Positions 45,360 through 58,923 of a stretch of 64,000 nucleotides of DNA are shown here, one piece after another (within the stretch, counting starts at the first letter, position 1; every line of letters begins with the position of its first letter). Position numbers and translations under genes: made by a program. The stretch lies in NCBI GenBank assembly GCA_022495005.1, contig JAGYXB010000158.1, forward strand, positions 310,001 through 374,000, given 5' to 3'. Source of the DNA: Rhyacophila brunnea. Its lineage: Eukaryota; Arthropoda; Insecta; Trichoptera; Rhyacophilidae. The notes under the pieces were generated by a model that had not been told where the DNA came from, ran no database searches, and saw nothing but the letters and a program-made list of their open reading frames with translations.

Positions 45360-47585
45360 TAGTAGACATTTATAACATTCCATCGTAATAATAAAAATTG
45401 CAGCTTGAAGATTGTTATAAGGCATTCCGACAAAAATACCTTGCATCAAGCATAATAAATTCTTATTTATTTTATCAGAATCAGCATTTTTTATGTAACT
45501 TTAAAACTTTAACTTTAGCTTAAAAACATTTTCTTGTCAAAATTTTATACTTTCTTCAATACCAGGATCCAGAGATCGGGGTTCAAACATCGTTAATGTA
45601 GCAGAGGCTCAATCAAGAATGCTTTTAGGGGTTGATTACATTTATTGAAGAAAAAATAAGTAATTATGTGGTTATTAATTCTACTTTGAATATTAAGTTC
45701 AAATATATTCAATATAGGGCAGAGTATAATTACAAGTTTGTAATATCTAATTCCTGAAATTCATTTTACCTTTATAACGAAATCAAATTTAACCGAATGA
45801 AGTAATGAAGTGACAAAATGTATTTTCGCAATGAAGAAGCTGCTTCTATAAAATTCTTTTCATATAGTTAAAGGACTTTTTATGTTCATTACGCCACGGC
45901 ATACGAGTATACTTTTTAGTATAAACTGTGAGGGGTAGTGGAAATATATTTTTTTTTACATTTTTAAATACACCAAAAATTACCGCGTATTATTTACAAT
46001 ATAAAAAAATATGTATCTAAATTTGATAGAAACAGCTAACTATTTATCTTTTTTAAACATATTATCATGTTGTTGGTGAAAATATTGAAAATTAAAATGA
46101 AAGCATGCATGATATCTCCGTTGTGCAATTTACCTTTGAAGGAAATTGCGTTACTTAGTTTTTAAATATGTCAAGAAATGTAATGAATTGCTTTTTGAGT
46201 GGTTAAGTGGGTATATATATTATGGGTAAGTAAAATTTTATACGAATAAAGTAAAAGTTAAATAAGTAGGTTTCCAGATGTTAAGTAAGATATTATAGAA
46301 AATGTATATAAGTAAATCGTAGATAGCTATCTTTGTAGGAATGTGAATAAGAGAAATATAGTTTGTATTTTAGTTAATGGTAGTCATCATTTCATGTTAT
46401 AAGTGCCCCTCTCTCTCTCTCTTATTTATCCATATTAATTTAATATCTATTCTAGTTATTTTCTCTAGCTAAAAAACAATATGATGTAGGTGTAATTATC
46501 TATAAGTTACCTAAAAATTGAAATTAATTGATAGTCTATGACTGATTACAGTAAAAACTATGTTATTACGTGCAATATAAATATTATGTACGTTTTAAAT
46601 TTAATCATTATACTTTTTACAGGTATGAAAATATTATTATATTCGATATTTTAAATGTTTGGTATTTAATTCAAATGTTGAATTCATTAAAAAACTGATA
46701 AGATAAGTACCTACTAATAATTATATGAAAATAGATTAGATTTCTTTAAAAATCTAGCCCAACTAAAGGTATAATAGTATAGCATTTTTATTTAAAATAA
46801 TATATAACTTGGAAAAACTTTTAGATAGAGTGGGATTAGAACACACCATTTTGACTACCGGGGAAGTGTTCTAACTATAAGTGAATTTCTATTAAGTGCG
46901 TATCTGGTGTTTTTCCAAGTTATATGTAATGAACATATATATTTATAGTACAATGAATATGTACTTATTATATCATCGTATAAGTTGAGAAAATTCTTTT
47001 GGTTTTTCGTTTGTTCTTGTCGAATCCGAGATAAAACTCGACGATTAAAGTTCATTTGGAAACCTTTTAAGTTACATCAACATGAAATCACATTGCTGAC
47101 ATTCCACAGATAGTCAGCGATAATCTAAGTAACTGGCATTAAATGACTAGACTGTACTATAACTCTGACCATTGTGCGGGATCTATTTAATTCATAAAAT
47201 TATTGAAATTTTAAAACATGGTCAGAGAAAACTAGGAATTAAAAATGTTCTAATGAAAACAAAAATCAACTATAGAAATTTTCATGACCTCAAACATATA
47301 CAGAACGATTATATTCATTTATAATTCAAGTAAATATTATGATGAAACGAAGGCCCAGAAAGAGAGGGATGGCATAGATGAAAACCTCAAAATAGTGGTA
47401 TCACAGAAATTCAAATTTAGTAAGGCAAGTAAGAAAATTAAAAAAAAAATCCATGTTTGCTCCTAACCAAACCATACGGGAATAAACTGTTTTATTAGAT
47501 TGTCGTAATTCATTCGCCCAACTCAGTAATCATTACACTGGATCAAACACGCATTAAGAAAATAACATGCATTTTTATATGTGAA
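45360..47585. other. AT-rich tract with a short inverted repeat
   Basis: ATATAACTTGGAAAAAC at 46802-46818 is mirrored exactly at 46909-46925 around a 90-bp spacer containing a B-box-like GTGTTCTAATCCCAC on the minus strand. A (CT)n run is at 46408-46421. No genes were seen. Confidence 0.5.
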
Positions 47586-47589
47586 GACA

Positions 47590-47795
47590 CAGAATAGACC
47601 CCCTGATCCATGGCTTCGTAAAAGGTCACTCTAACAACTCGGTCACTGTGAGTAGTAGTTATAATATTAAAGTTCAAATCTCTAATTAAATCTAAGCGGA
47701 AGATAACTGTTTTCAAATAAATATCATTGACTTAGCATTAGTGTTGAAAGATGAAATTCTTATTCGTTGGTTGCACTTTTCGCAGTGGACTGTAA
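47590..47795 (+). pseudogene. Possible reverse-transcriptase fossil
   Basis: IDPLIHGFVKGHSNNSVT resembles the GF(V/R)KGRST block of non-LTR RTs. At the expected distance (~30 codons, with stops) FQINIIDLALVLKDEILIRWL resembles the motif A region. The similarity is weak and motif A lacks the usual FxKAFD. Confidence 0.35.
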
Positions 47796-47921
47796 TTTTA
47801 GGATGCTTGTAGATTACGGGGGGGGCAGTTTACACGAGAGTTGATCCATGCACTAACCTTGGTATTATATGGGCGGGCTCCGTAGTCTGGTGACACTAAC
47901 ACTAGCGCAGTATTGTTTAAT

Positions 47922-48044
47922 ATGCCGGGTCCACACTGGCAACATGTCGCGCGACAACCTCGATAAATTTTACGATAAGTATGATAATTATCGTAAAATT
48001 TAACGAGGTTGTCGCGCGACATTTTTCCAGTGTAGACCCGGCAT
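47922..48044. repeat. Near-perfect 123-bp palindrome (MITE-like)
   Basis: Arms of ~57 bp (ATGCCGGGTCYACACTGG, TGTCGCGCGACAACCTCG, AATTTTACGATAA) close on a ~9-base loop. TTAA lies to the left and TTAG to the right, so the target duplication is unclear. The very short, highly symmetric structure suggests a minimal transposon whose ends lie almost back to back. Confidence 0.8.
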
Positions 48045-48049
48045 TAGGT

Positions 48050-48695
48050 TACCTGTTGCGCGGCACTTGACAGTACACTTTTGATGAAGGAGGTTCATGA
48101 ACCACATGGGCTGGTATCATAGCTTGTCAAGTGTTCAGAATTAGACATAGATCAGATTAGTTTGATTGGACGACGGTCACCTTGTATCAAGTTGACCCGA
48201 TCGTGATCTACGAATAACTGGTCTGTTGTCAAATCACGGTCTACTAATGACCCGTGATTGTTAAGTGCCTAGATGACAATAATAAATCAGGATGGTAGGT
48301 GTAACATATTTTGCGGGTTTAAGGATGGGATTGGCATCATAATCGGCCCAACCATTTGGCTTTTCTGATTTTCTTTCATATTATGTGAATCGGCGCGATA
48401 GTTTCGGCCAATGTTTTTTCGTAAAAGGCTACGCATTTACGCAATTATGAAATAAAAATAAATCTAAAACCAGATATTTATACACATATAAATATATTAT
48501 GAAAAATGTATGCTGATGTTCTTCCAATGTGTACCTTATCAGTGTGCATATAGGATTAAAATATTTTAGTTGTTTGTAATCATGTTTAGAGACGTAGAAG
48601 TATTACATAATATCTCTTTAGTATCGATAATTGAATTTCTTTGTCAAATTTCGTGGATAGAACTATTTACTAACTACTTGCGAAAGCTGTATAAA
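48050..48695. other. Intergenic DNA, nothing recognised
   Basis: Short words TGACCCGATCGTGATC and GGTCTACTAATGACCCGTGATTG around 48190-48260 look like diverged repeats of each other. No genes were seen. Confidence 0.45.
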
Positions 48696-48699
48696 TTTC

Positions 48700-49030
48700 T
48701 CATAGCCACAGAATAAAGTCACAGAACGTAGCACGACCCGTCTAACAATGGAAGAAACTTTCGGACGTGTCCATAAAACTTCATTAACCCTTTTATTGAC
48801 GACCGATCGAAAGTTACTCACTGACACTCAATACCATCCTTTCCCATAATCCGGACATTAATGCCGGTTTATTCCAGGTAATCGCATTAATAGGATAACG
48901 TTAGACCAGATTAGTGAAATAGGCTTTAATTAACCCTCGAAATAAAATGACTCGCATGATATTTTCGAAATTATTAAAGCTTACACCCGAACCCGCAAAG
49001 CTAATGAAAGGTTTGTTTTATTTTAGAAAC
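48700..49030. other. Balanced-composition block, possible conserved non-coding DNA
   Basis: A 330-bp block (GACGACCGATCGAAAG, CCGGACATTAATGCCGG, TTAATTAACCCTCG) is free of repeats and frames and resembles insect enhancer-type sequence. Only genome comparison can support it. Confidence 0.3.
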
Positions 49031-49034
49031 GCTT

Positions 49035-49945
49035 AGTTCTTCATAATATAAATAAGTCATTAAGGCCTCTGTGGGTACTTTTAATAATATTATACCAAGC
49101 TTTGTGGTGGAAAAACTAGCTCTTCTAAGATTACTATACTATTAATAAAACATTTCTGGGTAATATGGCTAAACAAGTCACATTTCTCGTGTATTCAGGC
49201 TCGCATGTTAATTAAATAAGTACAATGTAAGCGGTGAGATTTTAAAACGGATTATAAGGAGTAATAGGTGCAACATTTATCTCGAATATTCACATAATTC
49301 CGTTAATATAAATTATTGCTGAAAATAGTAAGTATTATAATATGGTTCAGAATCGTTCACATTAGTTATTATCAATAATAATTCTAAGTATTTAAAGATA
49401 GCATCTTACTCAGAACTTTTCCATGTGCTCTACGATGACTTAGAATATATTACTGCAACTATGAATTATAAGTTTTTTGACGAACCTGACGTCATCTAAT
49501 TTTTCAAAACACAAGTATTCCTGCAACGATCTACACGTCTTGTAGATTACTACGTAAAGCGCCTTACATTTGGTGGAGGATAAGAAAAATGCACTATGGG
49601 AAAAACATTACTTTAGTGATTAAATTACACATACTCGTATATAAAAATACCTACACCGCATACCATTTATGCTAGGAGATCTCAAAAATGTTGCTTTTGT
49701 CAGTATAGTGACCTTAGGGAAAAGCACTCTAAAAATAAACGAATGATTGATATTACAAACACAGTTGCATTGATAAGTAGAAATAACAATTGATACTCGT
49801 AGTATTTATCATTGAAAGAAGAATAATGAGTTATACGTAATGTTTGCATATCAATCACACAATGAAATAATAGTATGTTTTATTTTAAATAAATAAATAT
49901 ATAAGCTTTTCTTGTCAGTACAAGATGTTTTTTATAACATAGATA
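49035..49945. other. AT-rich spacer
   Basis: Nothing recognised. Confidence 0.6.
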
Positions 49946-49948
49946 AAT

Positions 49949-50527
49949 TATTGAAAAGACATAATTTTGAAAAACACTTTCTGAGAGAATATAATTATTA
50001 TAACCAGTAGAAAAAAATCTTTTTTGAAAAAAGTAAGCCACCCCGGCGGGGAATCGAACCGTGCATCTCCCGGGTTTACGCCCCATCCGTGCATTACCAC
50101 TATGCTACGCAGTGACATACTAGTTGCGACAAATTTTTAACTATTGGTCAATTTTAATACCTACTTATCAGCGCTCTTCCAAATCAAGCTACTTTGGCAA
50201 TCGATTTTTGTTTCTTAAATCAAAGTAGATACCTATTACTTCGATTACTAACCGACGTCGTGGATTTCTCCAATATTTTTTATGATATTGTAACTTACTT
50301 GCACTTGCTAATAATTTATAATTAGCTATTTCTTTTATTCAACGAATAATTCACAAGATTTAAAAATGTATCATTCTAATTATTGAAAATTACTTATTTC
50401 ATAAAGAGATTTTTTCTATTAATAATATATTCTCTCAGAAAGTGTTTTTCAAAATTATGTATTTTCAATAATTAGAATGATACATTCTTAAATCTTGTGA
50501 ATTATTCGTTAAATAAAAGAAATAGTT
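49949..50527 (-). repeat. Composite repeat (family C), copy 2, with nested inverted repeats
   Basis: The tRNA-like core at about 50037-50117 (minus: A-box-like TAGCATAGTGGTAATG, B box GGTTCGATTCC) resembles a Gly-type tRNA. Segment 49949-50035 reappears inverted at about 50395-50470 (ACATAATTTTGAAAAACAC, TTTCTGAGAGAATAT). Segment 50324-50390 reappears inverted at 50461-50527 (CTATTTCTTTTATTCAACG, CACAAGATTTAAAAATG). The left part matches 42240-42775. Confidence 0.7.
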
Positions 50528-50529
50528 AA

Positions 50530-52565
50530 TTATAGATAAATTAGTTCATATTTTATAAGTTATTAATCGATTTATCAAAACAAGGTTCAAATTTTTACCG
50601 ATATTTTATGGAATAACATCGTTATCAAAAATGATTTACTCACCCTACCATAGTCATAAATAACAATTCATTGGAAGGAAATAACATAGTTCACCAGGTA
50701 AATGTAGAAATTCGATTATGAATCATATTATCAGAACGCGCATGACTCTGCTGGGTTCTGCCATTAAAATAATATGTGATACTGGTAATAAACCACTATT
50801 ACCGTTACAGTATTTGTATGAATTTGATGTGTAAATTTCGTGGGTACCTATATAATATTATCAATTTTAGCATTAAAATTGTGCTTACTTGCATCCGTGG
50901 TTTTTGGTGGAATTTTATGAGGCAGTATTAATTGGTGTTGTAAGTACACAATATATACATAATATGGTTCAACCTTGCAACATTCAAATAAGAATGAATA
51001 ATTATTAAATAGTATAATAAAAATGGTATCCTGGTGACGCTGTTACAATTAATTATGACCTCTAAGAAATCTTTACTGAACCAGGCTTTATACTTACAAA
51101 CTTATAAACGCCTTCATTTGAAATGGGAGAGAAAGACCGACAATAATGGTTTAATTTTCTTAAAAGAACGATAGTTCAATATATATTTAACGTCAGAAAA
51201 GATGATCACTGAAAGAATAAGAAAAACAAACACAAATTTTGCTGTGTATGTGCCTATAATACTTATATCCAATCTGTATATTATATACAGCGTTTTAGGT
51301 ATACTAAATAGTAGAATTGAATAACACTGTAAGCACACACTATGTTTCTTCATCCAATGGCGCTAGATCTAATTTCAAAACTTTCTTCCCATTTTTCTAC
51401 TTCGGTGTCTATCTATGATCGTTTTGATCTGTTTCATGCGCAAGAATCATAATTTAAAAATAAAGATCTATATAAGAATATAATTAAAATCGTAAATCAA
51501 ATTATGAATATCATTGCATTTCTTCATATTATTCGACATATTATTACATATTTTTCGAGATACCATTTAGCACAGACCAAATAACCTGCAGACGCTGGTG
51601 GTTTTAGGTATAGTAGGATAAGGGTTAGGTAGGATAAGTAAAAGAGCTCTCTGGAGGTAGTTTTCACACTTAACTGAGATAAGCAAACAACCTAAAGGAG
51701 TGGAGAGTCTTAATGGTTCAGTAAAATGACTGAATTTCAATGTGGTTACGATCTTCAGCCATGGGGGAATGACGAAGAAGAGAGCATTTCGTGAAATAAA
51801 TATCACTGGTCCCTTCTTATTTTTCATTTCTTACGTAAGTACGCAAACATGTGTAATCTGATATTTTATTACTTCTAATATTAAAATCATGATTTTATTA
51901 AGAAATCCAGGCAGAACATAGGGTTCAAATTTACACACATAAAACCAATACCGGGAAAATTTGTAATCGCTTTCGTGCGTCATAAAACCGGTAACGCTCA
52001 AGGACTAGACAAGTATTAAACGGTTATCCCTCGGCCGACCGGAAGGGGGTTGAAACTAACTAAAAGTGCTGAAACAGTAAGCGATAAAAGGCTTTGTCGA
52101 CCAATGAACACCGCCGTCAACTGAATTTGATTAAATGCTGATTTTAAACTTTACCACATATATTATCATAAACTTATGGGGTGGCTTTAAGTAATCCAAA
52201 TAATGACCGAACGAAAAGTTCACCAGACCCCGTGTATTTAAATAATCCACCGCTTTGTAATTAGTGGCGCTGTTTTATAATCTACCGTTAAATTTTCACA
52301 ACACTACAATATGCAGTATGAAAAGAATTTTCCACGTGCGATTTTTATACTATCTAATAATACTAAACCGGTATTGACCGGAAAACTATAGGGTAATTTG
52401 AAACGTAATTATAACTTGTTTTACTTTTTTATTGTAGTAATATTATTACAGTGGTCACACTTTTTATTTTAAAACTGAGTGGATGTGTGCCTCTCGTTTG
52501 TATAATAATTTGAGTAAAATAAAAATTCGGACAACTAAATTAATTATTCTCAGTAACCTAAAATA
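50530..52565. other. Intergenic DNA with a GC-richer block
   Basis: At 51985-52350 the sequence is more complex (CTCGGCCGACCGGAAGG, CACCGCCGTCAACTG, GGGGTGGCTTTAAGTAATCC) and may be conserved non-coding DNA. The 86-codon minus frame at 51567-51827 has no family features. Confidence 0.4.
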
Positions 52566-52571
52566 AATTCT

Positions 52572-52806
52572 CACGATGACCGAGCCGTATCGTGTCGTCG
52601 GCTTATAATATTGAGGGTACCGAGTTCGAATGCCGTATCTTGCAAACTCACATAAGTATAGGTTTTAAATTTTGAACCAAAGTTAGGACCTGATAGGTTG
52701 GCCAAGTGGCTAATATCCATGTCTTGCAAAAGTAAAAACCTGTTAATATAACCTCATCTTTGAAGAGGCTCATGTGTTCCTTTTAGGATCGAAAATGGTG
52801 AAGTAA
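52572..52806 (+). mobile_element. SINE family 2, copy f (plus strand, diverged)
   Basis: The head CACGATGACCGAGCCG, a weak B box GAGTTCGAATGCC, the body (GACCTGATAGGTTGGCC) and the tail CTTTTAGGATCGAAAATGG are in the plus orientation, opposite to the other copies. It is the most diverged full-length copy. Confidence 0.78.
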
Positions 52807-52809
52807 TCT

Positions 52810-54570
52810 GTAATGTAATATATTATTTAAGCTTAACTTTTATATAGGTAGGTGCTAAAAACATGTTATTCAATAGTATTAATTTCATAGCATGATATTA
52901 ATTGTTGACTGCTGTACCTATTATTTTAATAAGCTTGATAATTTACTCATTATAATGGTAGAATTATTTAAAGAATCAAAAAAATACTTGATAAATCTGC
53001 ACTCATTTTGCTTTCATTACGAATATATAAAAATAACCAATTTCAATTCGTATTTCCGTTCGAATAATTACGAGTTGTATTTTTAGTTTCCCGGTTGAGT
53101 GATTATGCTGTTTCTGTTTTCACTGAATTAACACCAAAATTTTAAAAATAAACACTGAAAAACACAGTGGCCGACAAATTTTATATTTTTAACACAGATA
53201 CAACAATTTATGTCAATGTTGGTACTAGGCACAGTATTACAGGATAAAATTTACAGTCCATATAATATTATATATACAACTATTGTTATACGGTGGGGGA
53301 AAAAATGATAATAATATGCTGATTTCTATCAAAAGGGTAGACATTTTAACGCAAGAACAAAAAAAATATTTTCTTTCAGAGTTTAAAATATTTCATGAGA
53401 ATGTTCCAATGATAAAATCAATCATTTTCATCGAATTTTACATTGAAAAAATTTATAGGGTATTCAATAATTGAGTTGCCTAGAGTCAGAACTAACATAT
53501 TCCAAAACTCGAGTTTTGAGATAATCGCAAAAAAACACCAGAACACTGGTAACACTGGAACATTCATAATTAGAAGAAATTTATTGAACTCCCTTGAATA
53601 TTAATGAGTGAGTCGATTGACATCATTTTTTTAATATATATATTACACTTTTAAAGCTGCAAACAGCACACTATGAGAAAAATAGAGATCCTTACTGGAT
53701 AGAAAGGTATTGATGACAAAACTCCATTATTCATTGAAAAATGTGAGTTAAAACAGTAACAGTTAACTTTGTTAACGATTTTCACATGGTTTAACGTAAT
53801 TTTTGATAGCCAACTATTTCTCTGTATATTATAGATTAATAATTAATGCCTTTAGAATCATTTCGTATATTTAACTAAAAAATGACAAAACTGCAAAAAG
53901 TGAGTTATGTCTCTAGGCGACTCAATTTATGACATAATTTATATATGTGATGAAAGATTTTTTGAAAAAGTGTGGCGAAGGATTAAAAAAAGGTAATAGT
54001 GATTGTCATCAGGGCCACCTGATACGCCCGATTAAGACCGGGTATGGTGCGTGGCGGGTTTTGGTTTGGAGGGATTAACTGCAATGTCATGTTTTGTCAA
54101 TATTGCTGTTAGTTATTTTGTTATTGATTTTGTTAATCTGCTATCCAATAAAATTTCAAAAATTAGAAGAGAACGACACGTCATGTCATTCCTTAAGAAC
54201 TTCCTTGAATAATAAGAGTGCAGTTCCATCAAACTGTGCCGAGTGAGAGAGCAAAAATATCACATTGATTGTGCTTGAGAATGCAGATGACACGATAATA
54301 AGAAGTAAATCTATCGACTCGTATAATATTTATCCAGGCATGCAAAAAAAATATTTGGTTGTGTTGGATGTATTTTTATCTTTGTGCCGCTCAATAAAAT
54401 GAAGAGCGGTGCTCACAATCAATGAATGGGTCTACTTCGAACTCTGCTTCTAGAGTAATACATCAATAATTATAATAATATAAACATTTCTCTTTTTATC
54501 TTTCAGCTCTTTTATATGTATTTGGCATCTGTGTATTGTAGATGTCAACGTCCTTCTATAATGTTTGAGA
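52810..54570. other. AT-rich tract, nothing recognised
   Basis: The frames at 52892-53086 and 53283-53474 have no family features. A short GC-richer patch (GGGCCACCTGATACGCCC) is at 54010-54070. Confidence 0.5.
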
Positions 54571-54577
54571 CTTTCAC

Positions 54578-54739
54578 AAAAGGAATCCGATTAACTAAGA
54601 GCAAACGTTGCTCGGAGTAATGTGTCAATCGTTACGACCAGAGATACCGGATCGAATATTTAATTTTGCTGACAGTGCCGGAAGCCATATCATTTTGAAC
54701 CATAACCTATTATCCCTATTAGCTAATCGGATTCCTTTT
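54578..54739. repeat. 21-bp inverted repeat flanking a balanced-composition segment
   Basis: AAAAGGAATCCGATTAACTAA at 54578-54598 is mirrored at 54719-54739 with one mismatch. The 120-bp interior is not AT-rich (ACGACCAGAGATACCGGATCG). It is either a small MITE or a regulatory or RNA structure. No TSD is obvious. Confidence 0.6.
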
Positions 54740-54799
54740 AGCATTCTTAGAGCGACGTTTTCATTCATACACCTACACTACACTACTTCATTATAGCAC

Positions 54800-57490
54800 A
54801 TATCATCTCTTGCCTCTGCAACGAGCCCGAAACGTCGAGGAATGAAGAAAGAAGCACACACGGTGGAAACCCAAAAATATTACGAACGTCCTTCTAGTTT
54901 GATAGATTTATGATTTAACTTCTTCGTCATCACATTATTGTGAGAACACACCTAACAACTGCGAGAATTACACGCAACATGCGAACAGATTATTTTTTCA
55001 TCCAACGAACAACTGACCAGCATGCCATAAACTATCCTAGTTTTGTATGCAAGATACAAACATCTTAACCTGGAATCACATTACACCATTCCATGCACAC
55101 GACATGCGCACTTAACTTGATATTATGTACTTAAGTGGGAATGCGCAAACTACGATGCGCGTTCGCAGTGATATTTATACGTATACGCACGTCAAATACT
55201 TTCACTTATGTATCAGCCTTTTTATTTACATTATATAAAAGATGAACCGTTTGTCCATTTAAAACCAGAGGACATTTTTCGAAAGGTCCCAAAAATACAA
55301 GAGAATAAAATACAACGCAGAGAGGATTATAATATAGCATGACTGATACGTGTCACTATTTTACATTTTCCTTTGTATTCGTAGATACAGGTAGTGCAGG
55401 TAGGTACATTATACCTGGTATTAAATCTTTTTTCATTGTCGGAATGATGCCTTATCACGGAGTCATATTTTTCGAGAGTTCCTTACCAGATTATGTTATT
55501 TCGCGACGAAAAAAATAACTTTTGCGAAAATAGTTACAAGCAAGTCGACTTGGCCTCCTTCCAGTGTTGGCACTTTGCATAATAAGCTGCATATTTCCTT
55601 TATGACGTTTTTTTAAGCCCTGTTTTTTCTAGAACAAAATATTACATTTCATTCCATTTCACCGAATATTTTCAACGCCAATGGTGCTTTTTTGTTACGA
55701 GTCTTTGGAGTATTTCAACCAAAGCTAAATTCGTTACGAAAAAAATGATTAAAAAATAATACCATTGAAATTACACGATTGATTTTAACTCATGTTGTGT
55801 TATTTATACTAAAATTTTATTCTACAAATAACATAGTTGAACTAACATTCGAAATAACCGAATAGGATTTAACACACACTTTATTCAATACCTACAGAAA
55901 TCCACCCTACCTGATACGACCTGAAACTGGGTCATATCACTGTTAATTGTCATAATAATAAAAGAATTTTTCTTTGTATTTATTTTTGTTATGTTATTTT
56001 GTATTGTATTGTTTGTATGTGAGTATGTAAACCTGTGCGTGCCCCTGTATGTAATTACAAGGACACGCACAATGCCAAAGCCTATCAAAAGCCATCAACT
56101 ACAGATGAATGAGATAGGGGGCCTAGCCCCCGGACTCCATCTAAAAGTAAAAGGCAATATACTAATCATCAATCATTCAAATCAGTTAACCTTGGGCCAG
56201 CTTGGCCCTGACTTAGCATAGTAGTCTTGCTTACACTGACAACGGTACACACGGCTTTCCGTGACTCTATCAGTGTACAGTGAGCTATTGTGGTGAGGTA
56301 GGTACGAGCTCAGGTTTCGCCATAGTTTCGCCTTCAACAACACAACGAACCCTTACGAATTTATTTATTAAGGAAGTACCTACTTATACCCTTATAAAGT
56401 GCAATTAACTACACAGGATGCTACATGGATATTCATTATATAAGGGAAAAATAAACCCATTGTTTCGATTTTTATCAAAAATTGTATAATACGTTGGCCA
56501 AATGCAGATGTCGGTAATCGGTGGCCCGTAGGCCGCATGCGGCTAATGAATGTTTGACTATACTAATTTAGTGCACCTCGTTATTTTATTAGTCTACATC
56601 CACAGCAAACAAAAAAGGGTACCTACTCATATTGTATATTGATATTATTAAAGGTTTTCAATATTTGATATTTATAAAAAAGTATATACTTTTTTAGGCA
56701 CTTTAATGTAATGGTACACCAATAGCGCACCACACCAACTACAGATTTTTAGAACTACGGCATTTTTAAACATCGAAGAATACATTTTCGCTGGGAAATC
56801 AAAAATAGTATTATATTATATGTTTATTAAAAACGCCGAAATCTGCATTTTGAAGCATATACATTGGCGTATAAATACGTTTCGCTAGGAGTTTTAGAAA
56901 TAATAAATTTTCTGACTGATCTGACTGGCTGATGAAAATCTGCTTGCTTCTATTCCGATTTTCACATTTTAAAATGGGTAAAATATAATTTTGCTAAAGG
57001 AAAACAACCACAAAAATACATTATTTTCGACAATCGGTTTCGTTTATATATGTAAATACTTAATGGTTATTTAATATCACGTAATTTTATATTTTGTAAA
57101 ATGTCTGTAATTATAAAGATTAAAATAATAAAAAAATCGGTGTATGTACGTATGTACGCGCGGTAGAAGTTATACTTCTTTACCGTAATAAAACAAAAAC
57201 AAAACTTGTGATAAACTAGATTCTTTGACTAGCTCTTAATTATCTTGTTAAATTACACACTCAAAAAAAAAGCATTACCGCTTATTGGAACGCCGTTGGT
57301 TTATTTATATACACTTTAACTTGTATTACTAAATTATATAATGGTTTCCTTTGTTTTTATTTTTAAAGTACCAACTGCCACTCTGGCGTTTAATCGATTG
57401 TTTACGTAAGGAATTGCAAATGGCTGACAATAATAAATTCGCTGCCTAGGCAACGGAACAATTCTAAACTATAATATTATACTGTATAAT
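54800..57490. other. Intergenic DNA, nothing recognised
   Basis: Small inverted words (GCGCACTTAA and TTAAGTGGGAATGCGC) lie near 55108-55146, and a less AT-rich stretch is at 56010-56340. No gene or transposon ends were identified. Confidence 0.45.
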
Positions 57491-57494
57491 CGTC

Positions 57495-57600
57495 ACGATT
57501 GCAGTATCATGCTGTGGCTTAAAGGTAGTGCGTTCAAATTGGTGGTTTGAATCCAATCGCGTGCGTTTTTTTCGTGTGAAAAAATAAATTATGTGTCACA
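57495..57600 (+). repeat. Possible degraded tRNA-like SINE head
   Basis: TGTGGCTTAAAGGTAGTG and GGTTTGAATCC are spaced like A and B boxes, followed by a T run. No second copy was seen and the cloverleaf cannot be completed. Confidence 0.35.
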
Positions 57601-57604
57601 TATC

Positions 57605-58915
57605 ACACGCCAAAAATAAACTCTGATCTGATTTCCTAAACGCGCCAAAAGAAGTAATACTTCAAAAATATATATTTTTAAAACTAAAAATTAAACGTAT
57701 GTAACCCATATGCTAAAAAGATTTCCGACCCCTGACTCACCTATTATATGATCAAATTTTCCTATGTAATAATTTTCCGATCACATAGGTATTAGGCTTG
57801 CTTAGCCTTTGGTGACAAGATAGCAACTAGATAAATATGGAATATTACACAATATAATGATAGACGACTCAAAGCTAACCAGCTAAATGTACGTAATCAA
57901 TAGCCTCATGCTAATTCAACTGTATTATATGATAACAGAGCTTGCAAAGTGTTAGCACGATAACGGTAATTGTTATCAGTGCATCTAATCAGTTGCAGAT
58001 AACAGCTTAATTCTAGGAATACAACACAGGAAGGAGAACTAATCGCTGGGCAGCATGCAACCTAATAGCATAATGAATTATGAACACGGAAATGCTTGGT
58101 GAAAACATTTCTCTTTTCATATACTGTTATTATGCACTTATTATTGGTGGCGTGATCAATTTTCAGTAGAGGATAATTTTTATGTTTTTAAATATGAATG
58201 ATTACTTTTTATCAACAAAGCAGTTCTAAAGCAAATAAATAATTATTAGCATGCTAATTTAATGGGATTATTTCACTCACGTATTGATTGCATGTCCATT
58301 AAATAATAATATAGTAACCTAATTGTCCATAAAACTAAATTGTGAGAATATTAAACTATTGTAAAATCGATTTCTAACAGTTAAGAACTATATCAATTAA
58401 TATGTTATAACCAAACTCTAGCACTTAAATGCATGTTATAATAAATAATATACATTACTTAATCATAAATTAAATTTAAATCTTAACCAAAGTGAAAAAT
58501 AGCTATAATAACTATAGTACCGAAAATACAGAATTAAAGAATATCTTGGACAAAATTTGAACCAAATAATTTGAACTCACATGAGTGAGAATACATTATA
58601 AAAAGTAATGGTTGTTTAGTCCAGGATTTTCGCAAGACGTAAAACTTTCACCAAGCTCTTTCTGTCTTTACGCCTTTTAATTGTAAAATCAGTCACAATA
58701 GCCATATCAATTATTATGGTAAAAACTGTTAAAGCCAAGATTTTAATTTTACAATGAGCGCTCTTGTTAATTGAGCTATTGATCCGCCTACAACTTAACC
58801 TAATCATATCTTATAAGAACTATATCAGATGTGTGGTAAAAAATTATATTTAATTTAAGATATTAATACCGTTTTTAGCGAGATTATTATTCGCTCTTTT
58901 ATCGAGTATCGGGGC
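57605..58915. other. AT-rich tract, nothing recognised
   Basis: Short frames only. Confidence 0.6.
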
Positions 58916-58923
58916 TAATATAT

